This document shows, in pieces, positions 1 through 10,459 of a DNA stretch of 64,000 nt (positions within the stretch are counted from its first letter, which is position 1; every line of letters starts with the position of its first letter). The notes beneath the pieces were generated by a model. The model saw nothing but the letters and a program-made list of their open reading frames with translations, was not told the DNA's origin and made no database searches. Position numbers and translations under genes: made by a program. The stretch is from Lineus longissimus (taxonomy: Eukaryota; Nemertea; Pilidiophora; Heteronemertea; Lineidae): positions 8,806,501 to 8,870,500 of the forward strand of contig NC_088313.1 of assembly GCF_910592395.1 (NCBI RefSeq), read 5' to 3'.

Positions 1-1016
1 TTTGCTGGGCCCAGGTTTCTGCTCGAGGGGGAGGACCTGTGGCCGAGAACCCAAGTCGGAAGTTGCAGCCCAGAAGCAAGTACAGAAATGCGGACTTCTC
101 CTGTACTGTTCACAGCCCAGAGAGTTGACAGCATCATCGATCCAGACAAGTTTCTTAGTTGGTTGCAGTTGGTGAGAGTCACAGCATTAGTCATACGTTT
201 TATAAAGAGACTGAAGCGGTGTGCTGTTAAACAGGTACCGCTAGTTCCCAGTGGCACGAGTCAGGCAGTGCATGATACCTGGCTGATAACTTCTCAGGCA
301 GCAGCATGCATCTGCTGGTTGGCTGGCACATCACCTAAATATAGCTTAATTGAATACTTGGCGGGAAATGTCCATGTGCCTATTAGGTGTACTGTACAAC
401 TTTCATGGAGGTGGCAAACAATGTTTTGTGTTCAATAGTTTAGCTTCCAGAAATGCTAGTTTTGCTTGAGATAAAGTGTAACCGTGTAAACAAGTTCAAG
501 CTGTTGGCAACAAGATGCCTGGCCAAAGAACCAGGGGCCATTTCAGAAATGAAATAGGAGGGTGCTATTCCCTATAAAATGGTTGATTTTTGCCTTCTTG
601 AGATGTATTACCAGACTTTCATTGACAGTGTATCGAGTCTCATTCATTCGGGAATATTCAAACTGTCTGAAAACTCAAAAATCTTCAAAACATGACTTCA
701 TGTGAGATATTCTGAGATGGTCCCACTGCATGAATTGGGTTCTGTACCAGGAAATCTTCAATCATCATTCATGGGTCATTTGACTAAGATACTTGAACCT
801 GACAGAAATGCCAGTTTCTGGGGAAAATGAAATGAAATAAAGATTAGACACATATGGTTCTTATCATTTGTCATTCTAATTTGTCTGGTTAGGACATAAC
901 AAAGTCTATAAACCGATCCGAATGTTCCATTCAGAAGTAGGGAGGCTGCTGGCTCATTGTTAAAGGGAGAGTCTTGAAAAATAAGTGATAGACAGAAGTT
1001 CATCAGACAATCAGAC
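1..1016. other. No recognisable gene
   Basis: I see no protein family, RNA gene or clear repeat here. A plus-strand open stretch at 88-438 has no recognisable motif and looks accidental. The last bases run into the transposase relic that starts at 1017, so part of this stretch may be its 5' untranslated or terminal region, but I could not find an inverted terminal repeat. Confidence 0.4.
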
Positions 1017-2665
1017 ATGGACCAAGATACATCATCTGTACCCAGTTTAAGCCATGAGGATACAGAACAACTACGATTAAAGGACAGGGAACGTCTTGAA
1101 AATCTGAAAAACGATTTCCTTCTGACAGTACATCAAAGGTTCGTGAGAGAAAAGAGCGCTACAAGCAGAAGAAATCATCAGAGAAGAAATTTCGTGGCTG
1201 CTTGGAATTTACGTGTGAGAGCGACGCAGAGAAACTTTCGCTTTATAACAATATAGACTTCATAAAAAAACACCTAGGTGGTGGAACCATATCGAAAATA
1301 TCAAACTACAGGTTTTTGAATGAAATTGTGGAATTCTATAAACTTCATAATAAGACAGGGGTCCAAAATACTTGTCGTGATGAGGAAATGACAGTTGAGA
1401 ATAACAAATCACTCCAAAGTGAACCAAGTAGCAACTCGTACCAGTACTGTGAGAGATCAGAAGTTGAGCAGCCATTATTCATTACATCAAAACAGTCGTT
1501 GGAGAACCTCTTCGATAAATTGTGTTTGCATCACCGGGACTGCACATCGAAAATGGGAATAATGACAGAAAGGATGGATGGGCATGTTGCTATTTTTGAT
1601 ATTGCATGTCAAAATGGTGCCCATAAGATGAGTTGGACAACCTCTCCTCATGTCGAAGGTGGACAATTTTTAACTAACCTAAGGATGGCACACGCCTATT
1701 TCGCTTCTGGGATTTTACCAAATCAGTACGAAAGAGAAGAAATTGCCGCCTCTGTCGAAACAAGTGGACTTGATGGCATAGACATTGCGACAGATGCAAG
1801 ACACTGCTGGTGCAAGAATTCCAGATTTACTGATGTTTTGTGTTTGGGGGATAAAACTCACAAGGTACTTGCCCATGAGGTCGTGTCCAAATATGATGAT
1901 CCAGCTCCAGGGAGACATGAACTCATAGGAACTAAGAAAATATATACATATTTAGATGAACAGGATGTTCCAGTGAGGGTGCACGCCCATGACTCGAACC
2001 CTCAGATCACCAAGTTTGTCAGGGATCAGCATGCTTCAACAATGAACTCTCTGGATACATGGCACATGACTAAAAACATAGCTGCTGGATTGAAAAAGCT
2101 GACATCGGGGTACAAGTACTTAGAAGGGAAAACCTGGTTTAAGGACTTGGCGGATAAAGCAGGTTCAGTATAGACCCATGTGTAATACCACATCAAAAGA
2201 TGCGATGGTGATCCTGAAAAGATCAAGGAAGGAATTGACAGTATCATTCCACACTATCAAGGCGATCACAGTCACTGTCATCCTGAGTCCCCTCGCAGGT
2301 CTGATCCTGACTATGAACCTAGCAAGGAACCGATTGTCAACCCAAAAGCAGTGGAGGCCTTGAGAAAGTTCCTTCATGGTATGCCTGTATACAAGAAACC
2401 GGAGTTGTACATTTGTTGCAAGGACACACATTTTGTTGAATCATTCAATAATGCAATATTACAGTGTCATGACAAAAGGATAGTTTTTGAGAAATCAGCA
2501 TATGTTATCCGTAGTAACTTGGCTGTTTTAGATTGGAATGAACAGCAGGATAGAGAAGTAACTTTCACAGTATTAGTGAAGGACTCCAGAAAACCAAGGA
2601 GGATTATTGGCAGGGATATAAAAAAGAAAAAACTGTTCGGCTACAGGGGTATATTGTGGGAGCTT
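1017..2665 (+). pseudogene. Kolobok-like DDE transposase, decayed
   Basis: The translation resembles the RNase-H-like transposases of Kolobok-type DNA transposons. It has a first acidic block (IDIATDARHCWCKNSRF, near 1780-1830), a second one (VHAHDSNPQITKF, near 1980-2020) followed by DTWHMTKNIAAGLKKL, then a cysteine/histidine region (CDGD, later DHSHCHP) and the late motif THFVESFNNAIL near 2430-2460. The frame changes near 1130-1140, where an acidic N-terminal segment in one frame gives way to KERYKQKKSSEKKFRG in another. Two in-frame stops follow, TAG at 2171-2173 and TAA at 2183-2185, after which the same frame continues to about 2650. The copy is therefore dead as a single protein. The family name rests on motif memory; other DDE families with a THAP-like layout are possible. 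Confidence 0.6.
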
Positions 2666-2694
2666 TGGACGGACAGTTTCTATGGCCAGGTTTC

Positions 2695-4268
2695 TTCATG
2701 CAGAATAAGTGTGCTTGCAAAAGTCACGTGATCACACCGGCAGAAGTCCGCGGTGCGGTTAAACTTTTAAACAAAGGAAAGCATGAAGGGCATAAAATTC
2801 TCTTCTCGGATCATTTAATACATGGCACTACAGACTTAGATGAACTTCTGGCTGCATTACTCACGGGTATGCTAACGCACTCATATGTCCCTGAAGCTTT
2901 CAAAAACTCAGTTATCATTCCTATTCCTAAAAACACTAGAAAGTCTTTGAGCGACTCAGAAAACTATGGGGGTATAACGTTGAGTAACATTCTTGGGAAA
3001 GTTTTCGACCACATTGTGATTAAGAAGTGCCCCGGCACGTTTAAGTCATCAGATTTACAGTTCGGTTTTAAAAGCAAAGGTTCTACCACGCAATGCACCT
3101 TTACCATGCAACAAACTATCGACTATTTCAGAAAGAATGGGTCCAATGTGTACGCTATGTTCCTAGACGCTAGTAAAGCATTCGATAGAGTCCAACATAT
3201 CAAACTTTTTAATCTACTCAAAAAGAAAGGGTGTTGTCCACTTATAGCCAGATTTCTTGCTAGACTTTACGCGACTCAACAGTGTCGGGTAAAGTGGAAA
3301 ACCGCACTGAGCAGGCCAATTAGTGTTAAAAACGGGATTAAACAGGGGGGAGTTTTATCCCCAATTCTTTTTTGTATATATATGGATGTACTCCTTCAAC
3401 GATTGGAATGTTCCAAACTGGGATGTCATGTTGGTCACGTGTTTATGGGGGCCTTTGGCTACGCCGATGACATTGTCATTCTATCTCCAATGAAAAGCGG
3501 GTTGATGGAAATGTTGAAGATATGCGATACTTTCTCAGTGGAGTCACGTTTAATCCCACAAAGAGCATTTTGCTTTTCTACGGTATAAAGAAGCCAAACG
3601 AGGAGATATTCATTATATGGAACGGCAGAATTATTGCCCAAGACCACACAAAACACCTAGGACACATGGTTGGCGTTGACGTTAAGGATAACGTCATTAA
3701 CGATGTCATCGCGGAAATGTACAAACGAACAAACTGTCTGTTATCATTATTCGGTTTCTGTGATTTCGAAGTAAAGTACAGGCTGTTTAAATCATATGTT
3801 ATGACATTGTACGGTAGCGCTCTATGGGACTATTCTCACCGATCCTTCAGCAGATTCAACACTGCTTGGAGAAATTGCATTCGAAAGTTATTCAGGTTAC
3901 CCTGCAGAACCCATTGTATACTGCTGCCGTCTATTTGTAGAGATGAACAGTCCGATATCCAGGTTTTTAAGAGATTTGCGAGATTCTTTAAAAGCTGTAT
4001 GAACAGTGAAAGCAAGAGAGTTTCAATAAGTGTCGAATTGACTCTTCTGGGCGGAACGAGTGCATCACGAAATCTGCTGAAAATATGCGACTTGTTCCAG
4101 TGTACTATAGACAACCTACCAGTAAAGAAGGAGACATTTGAGGAAACGGAGCCTAACGGACCAGTAATTAGGGACCTATTGAGAATGCGCGACCGCTGGG
4201 ATTATTCTATTCTAAGTAAAACAGAGATGGAGCAGATGCTAAATGTAGTGTGTACAGATGAGACTTGA
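2695..4268 (+). pseudogene. Non-LTR retrotransposon reverse transcriptase, 5' truncated
   Basis: The reading frame shows the conserved blocks of a LINE reverse transcriptase in order: a PIPKNTRKSLSDSENYGGITL block near 2920-2980, FLDASKAFDRVQH near 3163-3200, KNGIKQGGVLSPILFCIYMD near 3330-3385 and the catalytic FGYADDIVIL near 3455-3485. A frame change at about 3525-3550 separates this from the C-terminal part (FNPTKSILLFYG to about 4268), which has the usual thumb and a run of arginine-rich helices. No endonuclease precedes the RT, so the copy is truncated at its 5' end, as is common for LINEs, and it abuts the transposase relic at about 2660-2700. It belongs to the APE-type non-LTR group (Jockey/CR1/I-like); I cannot place it more finely. 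It is not functional as read because of the truncation and the frame break. Confidence 0.85.
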
Positions 4269-4370
4269 TTAAACTGTATGTAATAACTATGTTCTTATTA
4301 TAACGCCTGTAATTGCACAAATATACATGTACATGCACCCTATTAACTCACTGTCTATTGTACTTCGTAC

Positions 4371-4401
4371 GAAATAAATAAATAAATAAATAAATAAATA
4401 G
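4371..4401 (+). repeat. (AAAT)n tail of the LINE copy
   Basis: About seven AAAT units follow the end of the LINE reading frame by roughly 100 bases. A short tandem tail of this sort is the usual 3' end of a non-LTR retrotransposon and marks the insertion boundary. Confidence 0.75.
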
Positions 4402-4500
4402 ATGACAGACCAACCTATCACCCCTCATGTTGGTAAGACCTAGTTCATGAGGTGAATGTCTTTGTTTCATTTGGGCTGTGTTAGACCAAGTTTTATCATC

Positions 4501-5157
4501 ATGGAAAGGAAGGAGATATTGCAACTGCTGGTTACAGCTGAACAAAAAGAGTTGATATGGGGAATAATTCATTTTAATAATTTGGATATTGAAGAACTTG
4601 GTGTTATGCATCATGATGTTGGAATACAGTGTGATTCAGACTCAGCTGAAGCAGACACAGTTGATAGAGTAGTTGCTGCTGAACCTGTTGGAATTATTGA
4701 TTACAATGTAGCATTACCAGTAGACACTGTAGAGGGTGGAGGGGTTAACATTAACCCAGTTCCAGCTGTGCCTGTTGTAGAAGAAAGGCAGCAGATTCGT
4801 GTGCCTCGTGATCCACAGAGAGAGGAATGTAATTTATGTTATTGCCAACCATGTGTTGCAACCAAGAGGCCAGGGTGGCTGGGGGCAGGACAGCCTCCCA
4901 GGAAAGGAAACAATACAATTAGGAAGGACTTGTACAAAAGATATTGGAAATTGATGAAGGATCGTGATGCATGGAATGATTACAGATACATTCAGAAAAA
5001 ACATAGGATGTTGCAAGAAAGGAATCAAGACCAGGTTGTTTGGATTTCAAGGCAAAGAGGTGACAGCGAGGTCATTCCTGACTGTGTTCTCACCCTGGTC
5101 AGGGGTCTTTACCCTAACCCTCGGGGAAAGCCATACATGGGACATATGTGGAACTAG
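4501..5157 (+). CDS. Hypothetical protein with cysteine pair and P2X7-type C-terminal motif
   Basis: This is a single-exon open frame of about 218 residues. I prefer the ATG at 4501 because it sits in ATCATCATGG, a good animal initiation context; an upstream ATG at 4456 would add 15 residues. The first half is acidic and hydrophobic without clear domains. The second half has ECNLCYCQPCVA, then a basic stretch, a YRYIQKKHRMLQERNQDQVVW helix and the ending SEVIPDCVLTLVRGLYPNP. The order cysteine cluster, helix, I-P-x-C-V, R-x-x-Y/F-P resembles the intracellular C-terminal domain of P2X7 receptors, which occurs as stand-alone genes in many aquatic invertebrates. No membrane segments are visible, so it is not a channel. 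The frame is intact although both neighbours are dead transposons. The assignment is by motif resemblance only. Confidence 0.5.
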   Translation: MERKEILQLLVTAEQKELIWGIIHFNNLDIEELGVMHHDVGIQCDSDSAEADTVDRVVAAEPVGIIDYNVALPVDTVEGGGVNINPVPAVPVVEERQQIRVPRDPQREECNLCYCQPCVATKRPGWLGAGQPPRKGNNTIRKDLYKRYWKLMKDRDAWNDYRYIQKKHRMLQERNQDQVVWISRQRGDSEVIPDCVLTLVRGLYPNPRGKPYMGHMWN

Positions 5158-5737
5158 ATTTGGATATCATAAGTTACTATTTCACTGGTTGTAAGGAATA
5201 TCACAATATTATTTTGACTTATTTTCAATCGTGTATGGATTATGACTTTTGACTGTCAATTTCAGATGGATTTTATTTTCATTCTATTGGATTTATTTAA
5301 ATGGATTATACTTATTAGACTGGTACTGGGACTGTCATAGGACTACTGACTTCAGGGACCTGACAGCTTGGGAGGTAGGCCCTCTAAATAAGCAAAGCAT
5401 GGAGCTTTGATTCCATTTCAGATTGAGCATAACATGTGCATGTGCACTTTGTTTACTAACAGTGTATTACTCATGAATATGTATAATTTATGCGTATTTG
5501 CATTACTTATGCACTGCAAATATGCATAAGATTCTTCAGTTGGGTCATTTAGAAGGCAATTTTCCATCAAATTCCACTATTTCAAACACAAGTTGAAATA
5601 ATCTTCCAAGGGATTTTGATTTTCATGATATTCATAATCATCATCATCAAATTTCTGAGTCACAATCTGCCACAAAACCTGAGAAAATTGAAAGAAAATG
5701 TGAAAATGTACAGGAGCTCTGAATTCAGATTTGCCAC
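5158..5737. other. Intergenic, A+T rich
   Basis: No coding signal, hairpin or repeat array was recognised. It contains short ATGCAT and ATGCATAA-like words near 5465-5530 and forms the spacer between the open gene and the BEL element. Confidence 0.4.
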
Positions 5738-7105
5738 CCAGCCATTTGCCAACCTGGTGCCCGCCTCCACCTTTTATACCAGCGGTACCTGTTTAAATAT
5801 CGGGTCGATGAACTAAGGGAGGCTGAGCAGTACTGGATAAAAGAGGCCCAGCAGGCGTTCACGGAGGATCTGAGCCATTTGAGTAAACGTGAACCAGCTC
5901 GAGGAAGACTAAAGCCATTGGTACCCTTCCTTGATGCCGAAGGTGTTATGCGTGTTGGAGGTCGCCTCCAGAAGTCCAGCCTACCTTACGAGACCAAGCA
6001 TCCTGTAATCCTGCCGAACAAGCATCGCATCACTCAGCTTGTTGTGGCACACTACCATGTGCTTGGTCACCATGTGCGAGGAGTGAATGGAACATTGGCT
6101 GACATCCGTGCGAAGTACTGGATAGTGCACGGTAGAGAAGAAGTATAACGGTGGGAGCGAACATGCTACACATGTAAGCAGATGAAAAAGGTAAAAGGAC
6201 AGCAACTGATGGCTCCTTTGCCTGATTTCCGAGTAACAATCCCAGTGAGAGCCTTCAGTAGATGTGGAGTTGATTACGCTGGTCCGTTTTTTGTGAAGAT
6301 TAGCCGAAAGACCAGTGCGAAACGCTATATCTGCCTGTTTACCTGCACTACTAGCAGAGCTGTGCACCTTGAAGTCGCATATTCGCTCGACACAAGCAGC
6401 TTCCTGAATGCGTTTTTCCGAATGGTCGCGAGACGCGGGAAACCGGAGTTTGTCGTCTCCGATAATGGAACTAATTTTGTTGGGGCGAACCGAGAGTTGA
6501 AGGAACTTGTCCAGGCAATGGATCAGAGCAAGATAGTTGATCAAGCAGCAAACGACGGCATCGAATGGAAATTCAACCCACCCACCGGATCTCATCATGG
6601 GGGTCTATTTGAATCCATGGTGAAACAAGCGAAGCGGGCGCTGAGTGCTGTCGTGGAAGTCGAGGGATTGCTTAACTCTCGACCCTTAAGCTATTGCAGT
6701 GACAGTCCCAATGATCCCAACGTCTTGACGCCCAACCATTTCATTTACGGTCAGGCTGGGGGACAATTGGCACCACGAGTAGTGGACAGCTTGGTCGTGA
6801 ACCCACGGAATAGATGGTGCTATGTCCAACAGCTCATCTGTGACGTGTGGAAACGCTGGATGAAGGAGATACTCACAGACCTAAACAGAAGAGGAAAATG
6901 GTACAGAGAACTCCAAGACGTTCAAGTCGATGATGTGTGTATTCTGGTCAATCAAACCAACCCTCGTGGAAAGTGGCCATTGGGAGTGGTAACTGAGGTC
7001 TTTCCAGGAACCGACGGACACGTTCGTGTTGTGAAGGTCAAGAGCGGTGGCCAGGAGTATATCCGTCCGAATACTAGATTGTGCCCATTTGTTGTGAAGA
7101 AATAG
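5738..7105 (+). pseudogene. BEL/Pao retrotransposon pol, 3' part (integrase and C-terminal domain)
   Basis: From about 5738 the frame reads through the connection region (AEQYWIKEAQQAFTEDLSHL) and the PFLDAEGVMRVGGRL motif typical of BEL/Pao elements. The integrase zinc region follows (ITQLVVAHYHVLGHH, then CYTC at about 6160). The integrase core has D in CGVDYAGPF (about 6270), D in VVSDNGTNFVGA (about 6460) and E in GLFESMVKQAKRAL (about 6615). The end, from NRWCYVQQL to about 7100, matches the DUF5641-type tail. A single TAA at 6146-6148 interrupts an otherwise continuous frame. About a dozen residues seem to be missing just after KRALSAV. Reverse transcriptase, protease and gag are absent upstream, so this is the 3' half of the element only. 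Confidence 0.85.
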
Positions 7106-7679
7106 ACAATCAGACTTTGAACATTGCGCTAGGTGATGCTCCGCTAGCATCCTACGCTTGAACTTTTGTGATGATAACTTGCGTTTGGTTATTTGGACAT
7201 TATAATAACTCGACATAGTGTGGTTGTTTTTAGGAAATTTGGATGGTTAGAATCTTCGCAGCAATTAGGGTCCAAGCCAGAATAATGCTTCCCAATTGTT
7301 GGGTGCACGCCGTGCGCTGCCCAGGCTGAGTTGCTTAACTATTTTAATTTGCTCTTTTCTCGTGTTACCAGTTAATTTGGACTTTATTCGTTAGACGTGT
7401 GGACTAGTATTTTTATCACCGCGATATTAATGTATATCACTTATATAAGTTCTTTCGGGATTCAGCAGATCCACATTAATTTCGGACATCTAGCATAAGG
7501 ATTGCTTGTTGTTAACTTCGCAGATCGTTGAGCGCTCACCGGGCCCGGATTAACCGGACTCATACTTCGGTCCATAACGGGACAACTTCGTTCTTTTTTC
7601 GGTCTTCAATGAGACAATTTGTATGTGTTTTGGACTCTTAACGTTAGTGATGAACATTTCGTTACCACTGTCTGTTCAT

Positions 7680-7690
7680 GAGGGGGAGAA
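7680..7690 (+). other. Polypurine tract of the BEL/Pao element
   Basis: GAGGGGGAGAA lies immediately before the proposed 3' LTR and after the pol stop. A purine run here is the usual plus-strand primer in LTR retrotransposons. This supports the LTR boundary a few bases downstream. Confidence 0.6.
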
Positions 7691-7692
7691 TA

Positions 7693-7856
7693 TGTTGTGG
7701 CGATTGATTTTGGAATAGGCTGTAATGATGGAGGCTGTGACGAGAGACAACGTTTTGTAATCGTTGGAAGTTGCTGCGAAATAAAAGTGTTATTTTCGAT
7801 ATTCATTTGTGTTATGTTACCGAAGTAGCGGGCCTAAGGAATCGTAGAAACACAAC
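7693..7856 (+). repeat. Probable 3' LTR of the BEL/Pao element
   Basis: The segment begins TGTTGTGGCG right after the polypurine tract, has an AATAAA signal near 7782 and ends near ACACAAC, directly followed by Helentron helicase coding sequence. Start and end are partial inverted repeats (TGTTGTG against CACAAC). No second LTR lies in the window, so the boundaries cannot be confirmed by comparison. Confidence 0.5.
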
Positions 7857-8330
7857 CTGTATGCTGAAAATATTTCTAACACATGGACACCTATTACTCC
7901 AGTTAGTCGCAAGTTCCCTGTTGGAAAATATAAAGTTGGACAGGTCCTACGAACTCAGTTTCCACTAAAACCATCATCAGCCAAAACAGTGCATATATCA
8001 CAAGGTGACACACTGCCTAAGGTTGTCGTAGATTTCCAAGCCAGTTCTCAATTTCCTGCTACACATATTCATTACGTTGCATGTAGCCGTGTCACCAATT
8101 TAGATGGCCTATACCTCAAAAACTTCAGCGCAGACAAAATTGCTGTTAGTAATAAAGCCAAGGTAGAAATGGACCGACTTAGAAAAGGTGCCCTCCAAGT
8201 CCAAACATATCATGCATCACAACCCCCATCATTGCAAATTATGTACATAAATGCACAATCGCTTCATCGTCACTTGCCAGATGTGGCTGCTGATCCACTC
8301 ACCAAGCATTCGCACATTGTCTTCTGCTCA

Positions 8331-8834
8331 GAAAGCCGTATAATCCCATCAGATTCATCAATAGATATTGATGGACTCAATTCTTTCCATTTAATGGAAC
8401 TTGCTACAAACAACATCAGACCATTTCATGGAATATCTGTGTTCACTAGAAAAGATATCAAAACATCTCCTCCAATATGACTGCTATTCAACCAAGTTGA
8501 AAGAGAAACTGGGTGCAACGTTAATATCTTAAGTCGTACTTCCACCTATCAAATCCCCGTGTCTTTTGCGCTTACACCTATGAAAGCCGTATAATCCCAT
8601 CAGATTCATCAATAGATATTGATGGACTCAATTCTTTCCATTTAATGGAACTTGCTACAAACAACATCAGACCATTTCATGGAATATCTGTGTTCACTAG
8701 AAAAGATATCAAAACATCTCCTCCAATATGACTGCTATTCAACCAAGTTGAAAGAGAAACTGGGTGCAACGTTAATATCTTAAGTCGTACTTCCACCTAT
8801 CAAATCCCCGTGTCTTTTGCGCTTACACCTATGA
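8331..8834 (+). repeat. Exact-looking 251-bp tandem duplication
   Basis: 8331-8581 and 8582-8832 read the same to my eye over their full length. The unit spans endonuclease coding sequence plus the first 45 or so bases of the foldback element that follows. The duplication therefore arose after the foldback element inserted and is young, since I see no differences between the copies. Confidence 0.85.
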
Positions 8835-9200
8835 ATTGCTGTGTCTAAATAGACCCGTGTGTCAAATCCCCGTGTCTATTAGCCCCATCGAGCTCGATGG
8901 GGCCAATCGGGGGCTAATTTAGACCCGGTTTTTTGATAGGTGGAATCTGAATAGACACAGCGATTGCAAGTTCTAAGATCCGGCGACAGATGGCGCGGTG
9001 TAGTTGCCTCGGTATTGCGCCCCCTCCAACGGAAAAAAAACACAGGAGAGCTCCCTACCTACAGCGCACCTGTCGCCAGGGCTATTAACCATTATCTAAC
9101 ACAACTGATAGGTGTAAGTGCGCCACGGGTTTTTTGACACACGGCAAAGACACAGGTCTTGAAAAAACACGGGGGTTTTATGATAGGTGGAACTACGACT
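8782..9200. mobile_element. Foldback non-autonomous element in the Helentron endonuclease
   Basis: The left end reads AAGTCGTACTTCCACCTATC and the right end, inverted, AAGTCGTAGTTCCACCTATC. Related CACCTATC/GATAGGTG words and CCCCGTGT/ACACGGGG words recur inside on both strands, and a perfect GCCCCATCGAGCTCGATGGG palindrome region lies at 8882-8903. The whole segment could fold into nested hairpins. It has no coding capacity and interrupts the endonuclease. I could not define a clean target duplication. Confidence 0.65.
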
Positions 9201-9593
9201 TTAGGTATATACAGTCCTCCTGCAAACTCTGTAAAAGAGATAATTGAAGCAATAAAACACCTACCTACAGCATTCCTTGCCTCCAATGAATCAGTAATTC
9301 TTGGTGATTTCAACATAGATATTTTGAAGCCTACTGCATCTACACAAAGCCTAATAAACTTTTTTCAACGACAAGGCTTCACTGTACACCCCAGTGGTGT
9401 CACAACAGATGGAAATACCAAAATTGATCACATCTACACAAATTGTCCTATAGCTTCATTTCAAACTGGTGTCTCAGATGCCTACTACTCCTACCATAAA
9501 TCTATCTGGATCTCTATTCACTAAACCACAAAACAGTTAGCATCACACACATTACCCCGGTAATGTGAAATTGTGCTTTTAGATGAAAATCAC

Positions 9594-9965
9594 TTTTTAG
9601 CTTACCTCTCTGAAAGGTAAACATTTCCGTTGGCGTGGCCTCCGTCGTCGTCGTCATCTCTTAGCGCAGCACATTTTGTAACGACTGAAGCTATTGACTT
9701 GAAACTTGGTACACATGTTACACATGTTTCCCTCTATTATGTCACCTGGGAGACCAAGTTTCAATTTAGTCTGATTCTGGTTTGGCCATCAGGTGGCTAA
9801 AACTAATAACACAAAAAGTGCTATATCTCCTTAATTCAGGGCTGGATCATCGCCAAATTTCACATCTGATGACAATACATAACATATCACGCAAGTTTTT
9901 CATTTGACCTACTTTTCAAGATCACAGAGGTCAAATAGCGTAAATGTGACCCAACACCACAAAAT
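9594..9965 (+). repeat. Dispersed CGT/half-site repeat family, copy A (partial)
   Basis: It starts with a TTTTAGCTTACC-like end and a short CGTCGTCGTC tract, and contains one unit of the family: GACTTGAAACTTGGTACACA, a GGCCATCAGGTGGC block, and the degenerate half-site block TTTGACCTACTTTTCAAGAT then CACAGAGGTCA. The end GACCCAACACCACAAAATGA reappears inverted at the start of copy C near 15100. Confidence 0.7.
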
Positions 9966-10459
9966 GAGTCACTTGGAGCAAATTGGCAAAAATGAATTAC
10001 AAATACCAACAGAAAGCAGAGAATCTAAGCTTCAAAATGATATCAAAAGTTTTATTATAGCTCAAATATTTACAGAGTTATGACAAATCATATTCGGGAT
10101 TGCACACTGTCTAAGCCGCTTTTATTTTGAGGAAGAAAAGGAGAAAAATGGACCTGAAGGTGAGGCATCAATACTAGTAAAAAGTCCATAGCAACCATCA
10201 CAATGAGTCCATAAAACTTGTTTAATTCTTTTCATAACTAGTATATGCAACAGTTTATGCAAGAAAAATGTGCTATTTTCAATTTTCAAATCTGAAATCA
10301 ACAGCAAAACTAGTCATCAAAGAGTGCACACTGGCGGCCAACATTAAAAAAAAAAAAAAAAATTTCATGAAAATAAATTCTTGAAATTTTTTTTTTCTTC
10401 CATTTCTCATGAACTACACATTCCATTGAAAACACAAATTTATCATCAAATAATATACA
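9966..10459. other. A+T-rich spacer
   Basis: No gene seen. It contains an A run near 10350-10362 and T runs near 10387-10395, and lies just downstream of the minus-strand gene that ends at 10460, so it probably includes that gene's 3' untranslated region. Confidence 0.4.

Larger units (their letters stand above)
7856..9524 (+). pseudogene. Helentron-type transposon end: Pif1-like helicase tail fused to APE-type endonuclease
   Basis: Directly after the BEL LTR the frame reads TQFPLKPSSAKTVHISQGDT and then HYVACSRVTNLDGLYLKNF, the late helicase motifs of Pif1-like helicases in Helitrons. Without a break it continues into LQIMYINAQSLHRH and DIVFC-like strand motifs of an exonuclease-endonuclease-phosphatase fold. 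The rest of that fold lies at 9195-9524, with GIYSPPANS, ILGDFNIDIL and the late DHIYTN and YYSYHK motifs. A helicase followed by an APE-like endonuclease is the hallmark of Helentrons (Helitron2). The upstream part (Rep nuclease, most of the helicase) is missing, probably removed or displaced by the BEL element. A 251-bp tandem duplication and a foldback element split the endonuclease, and stops follow, so the copy is dead. Confidence 0.7.

Noticed and set aside
8331-8834. CRISPR-like direct repeats
   Set aside because: Only two 251-bp units without spacers, in animal DNA.
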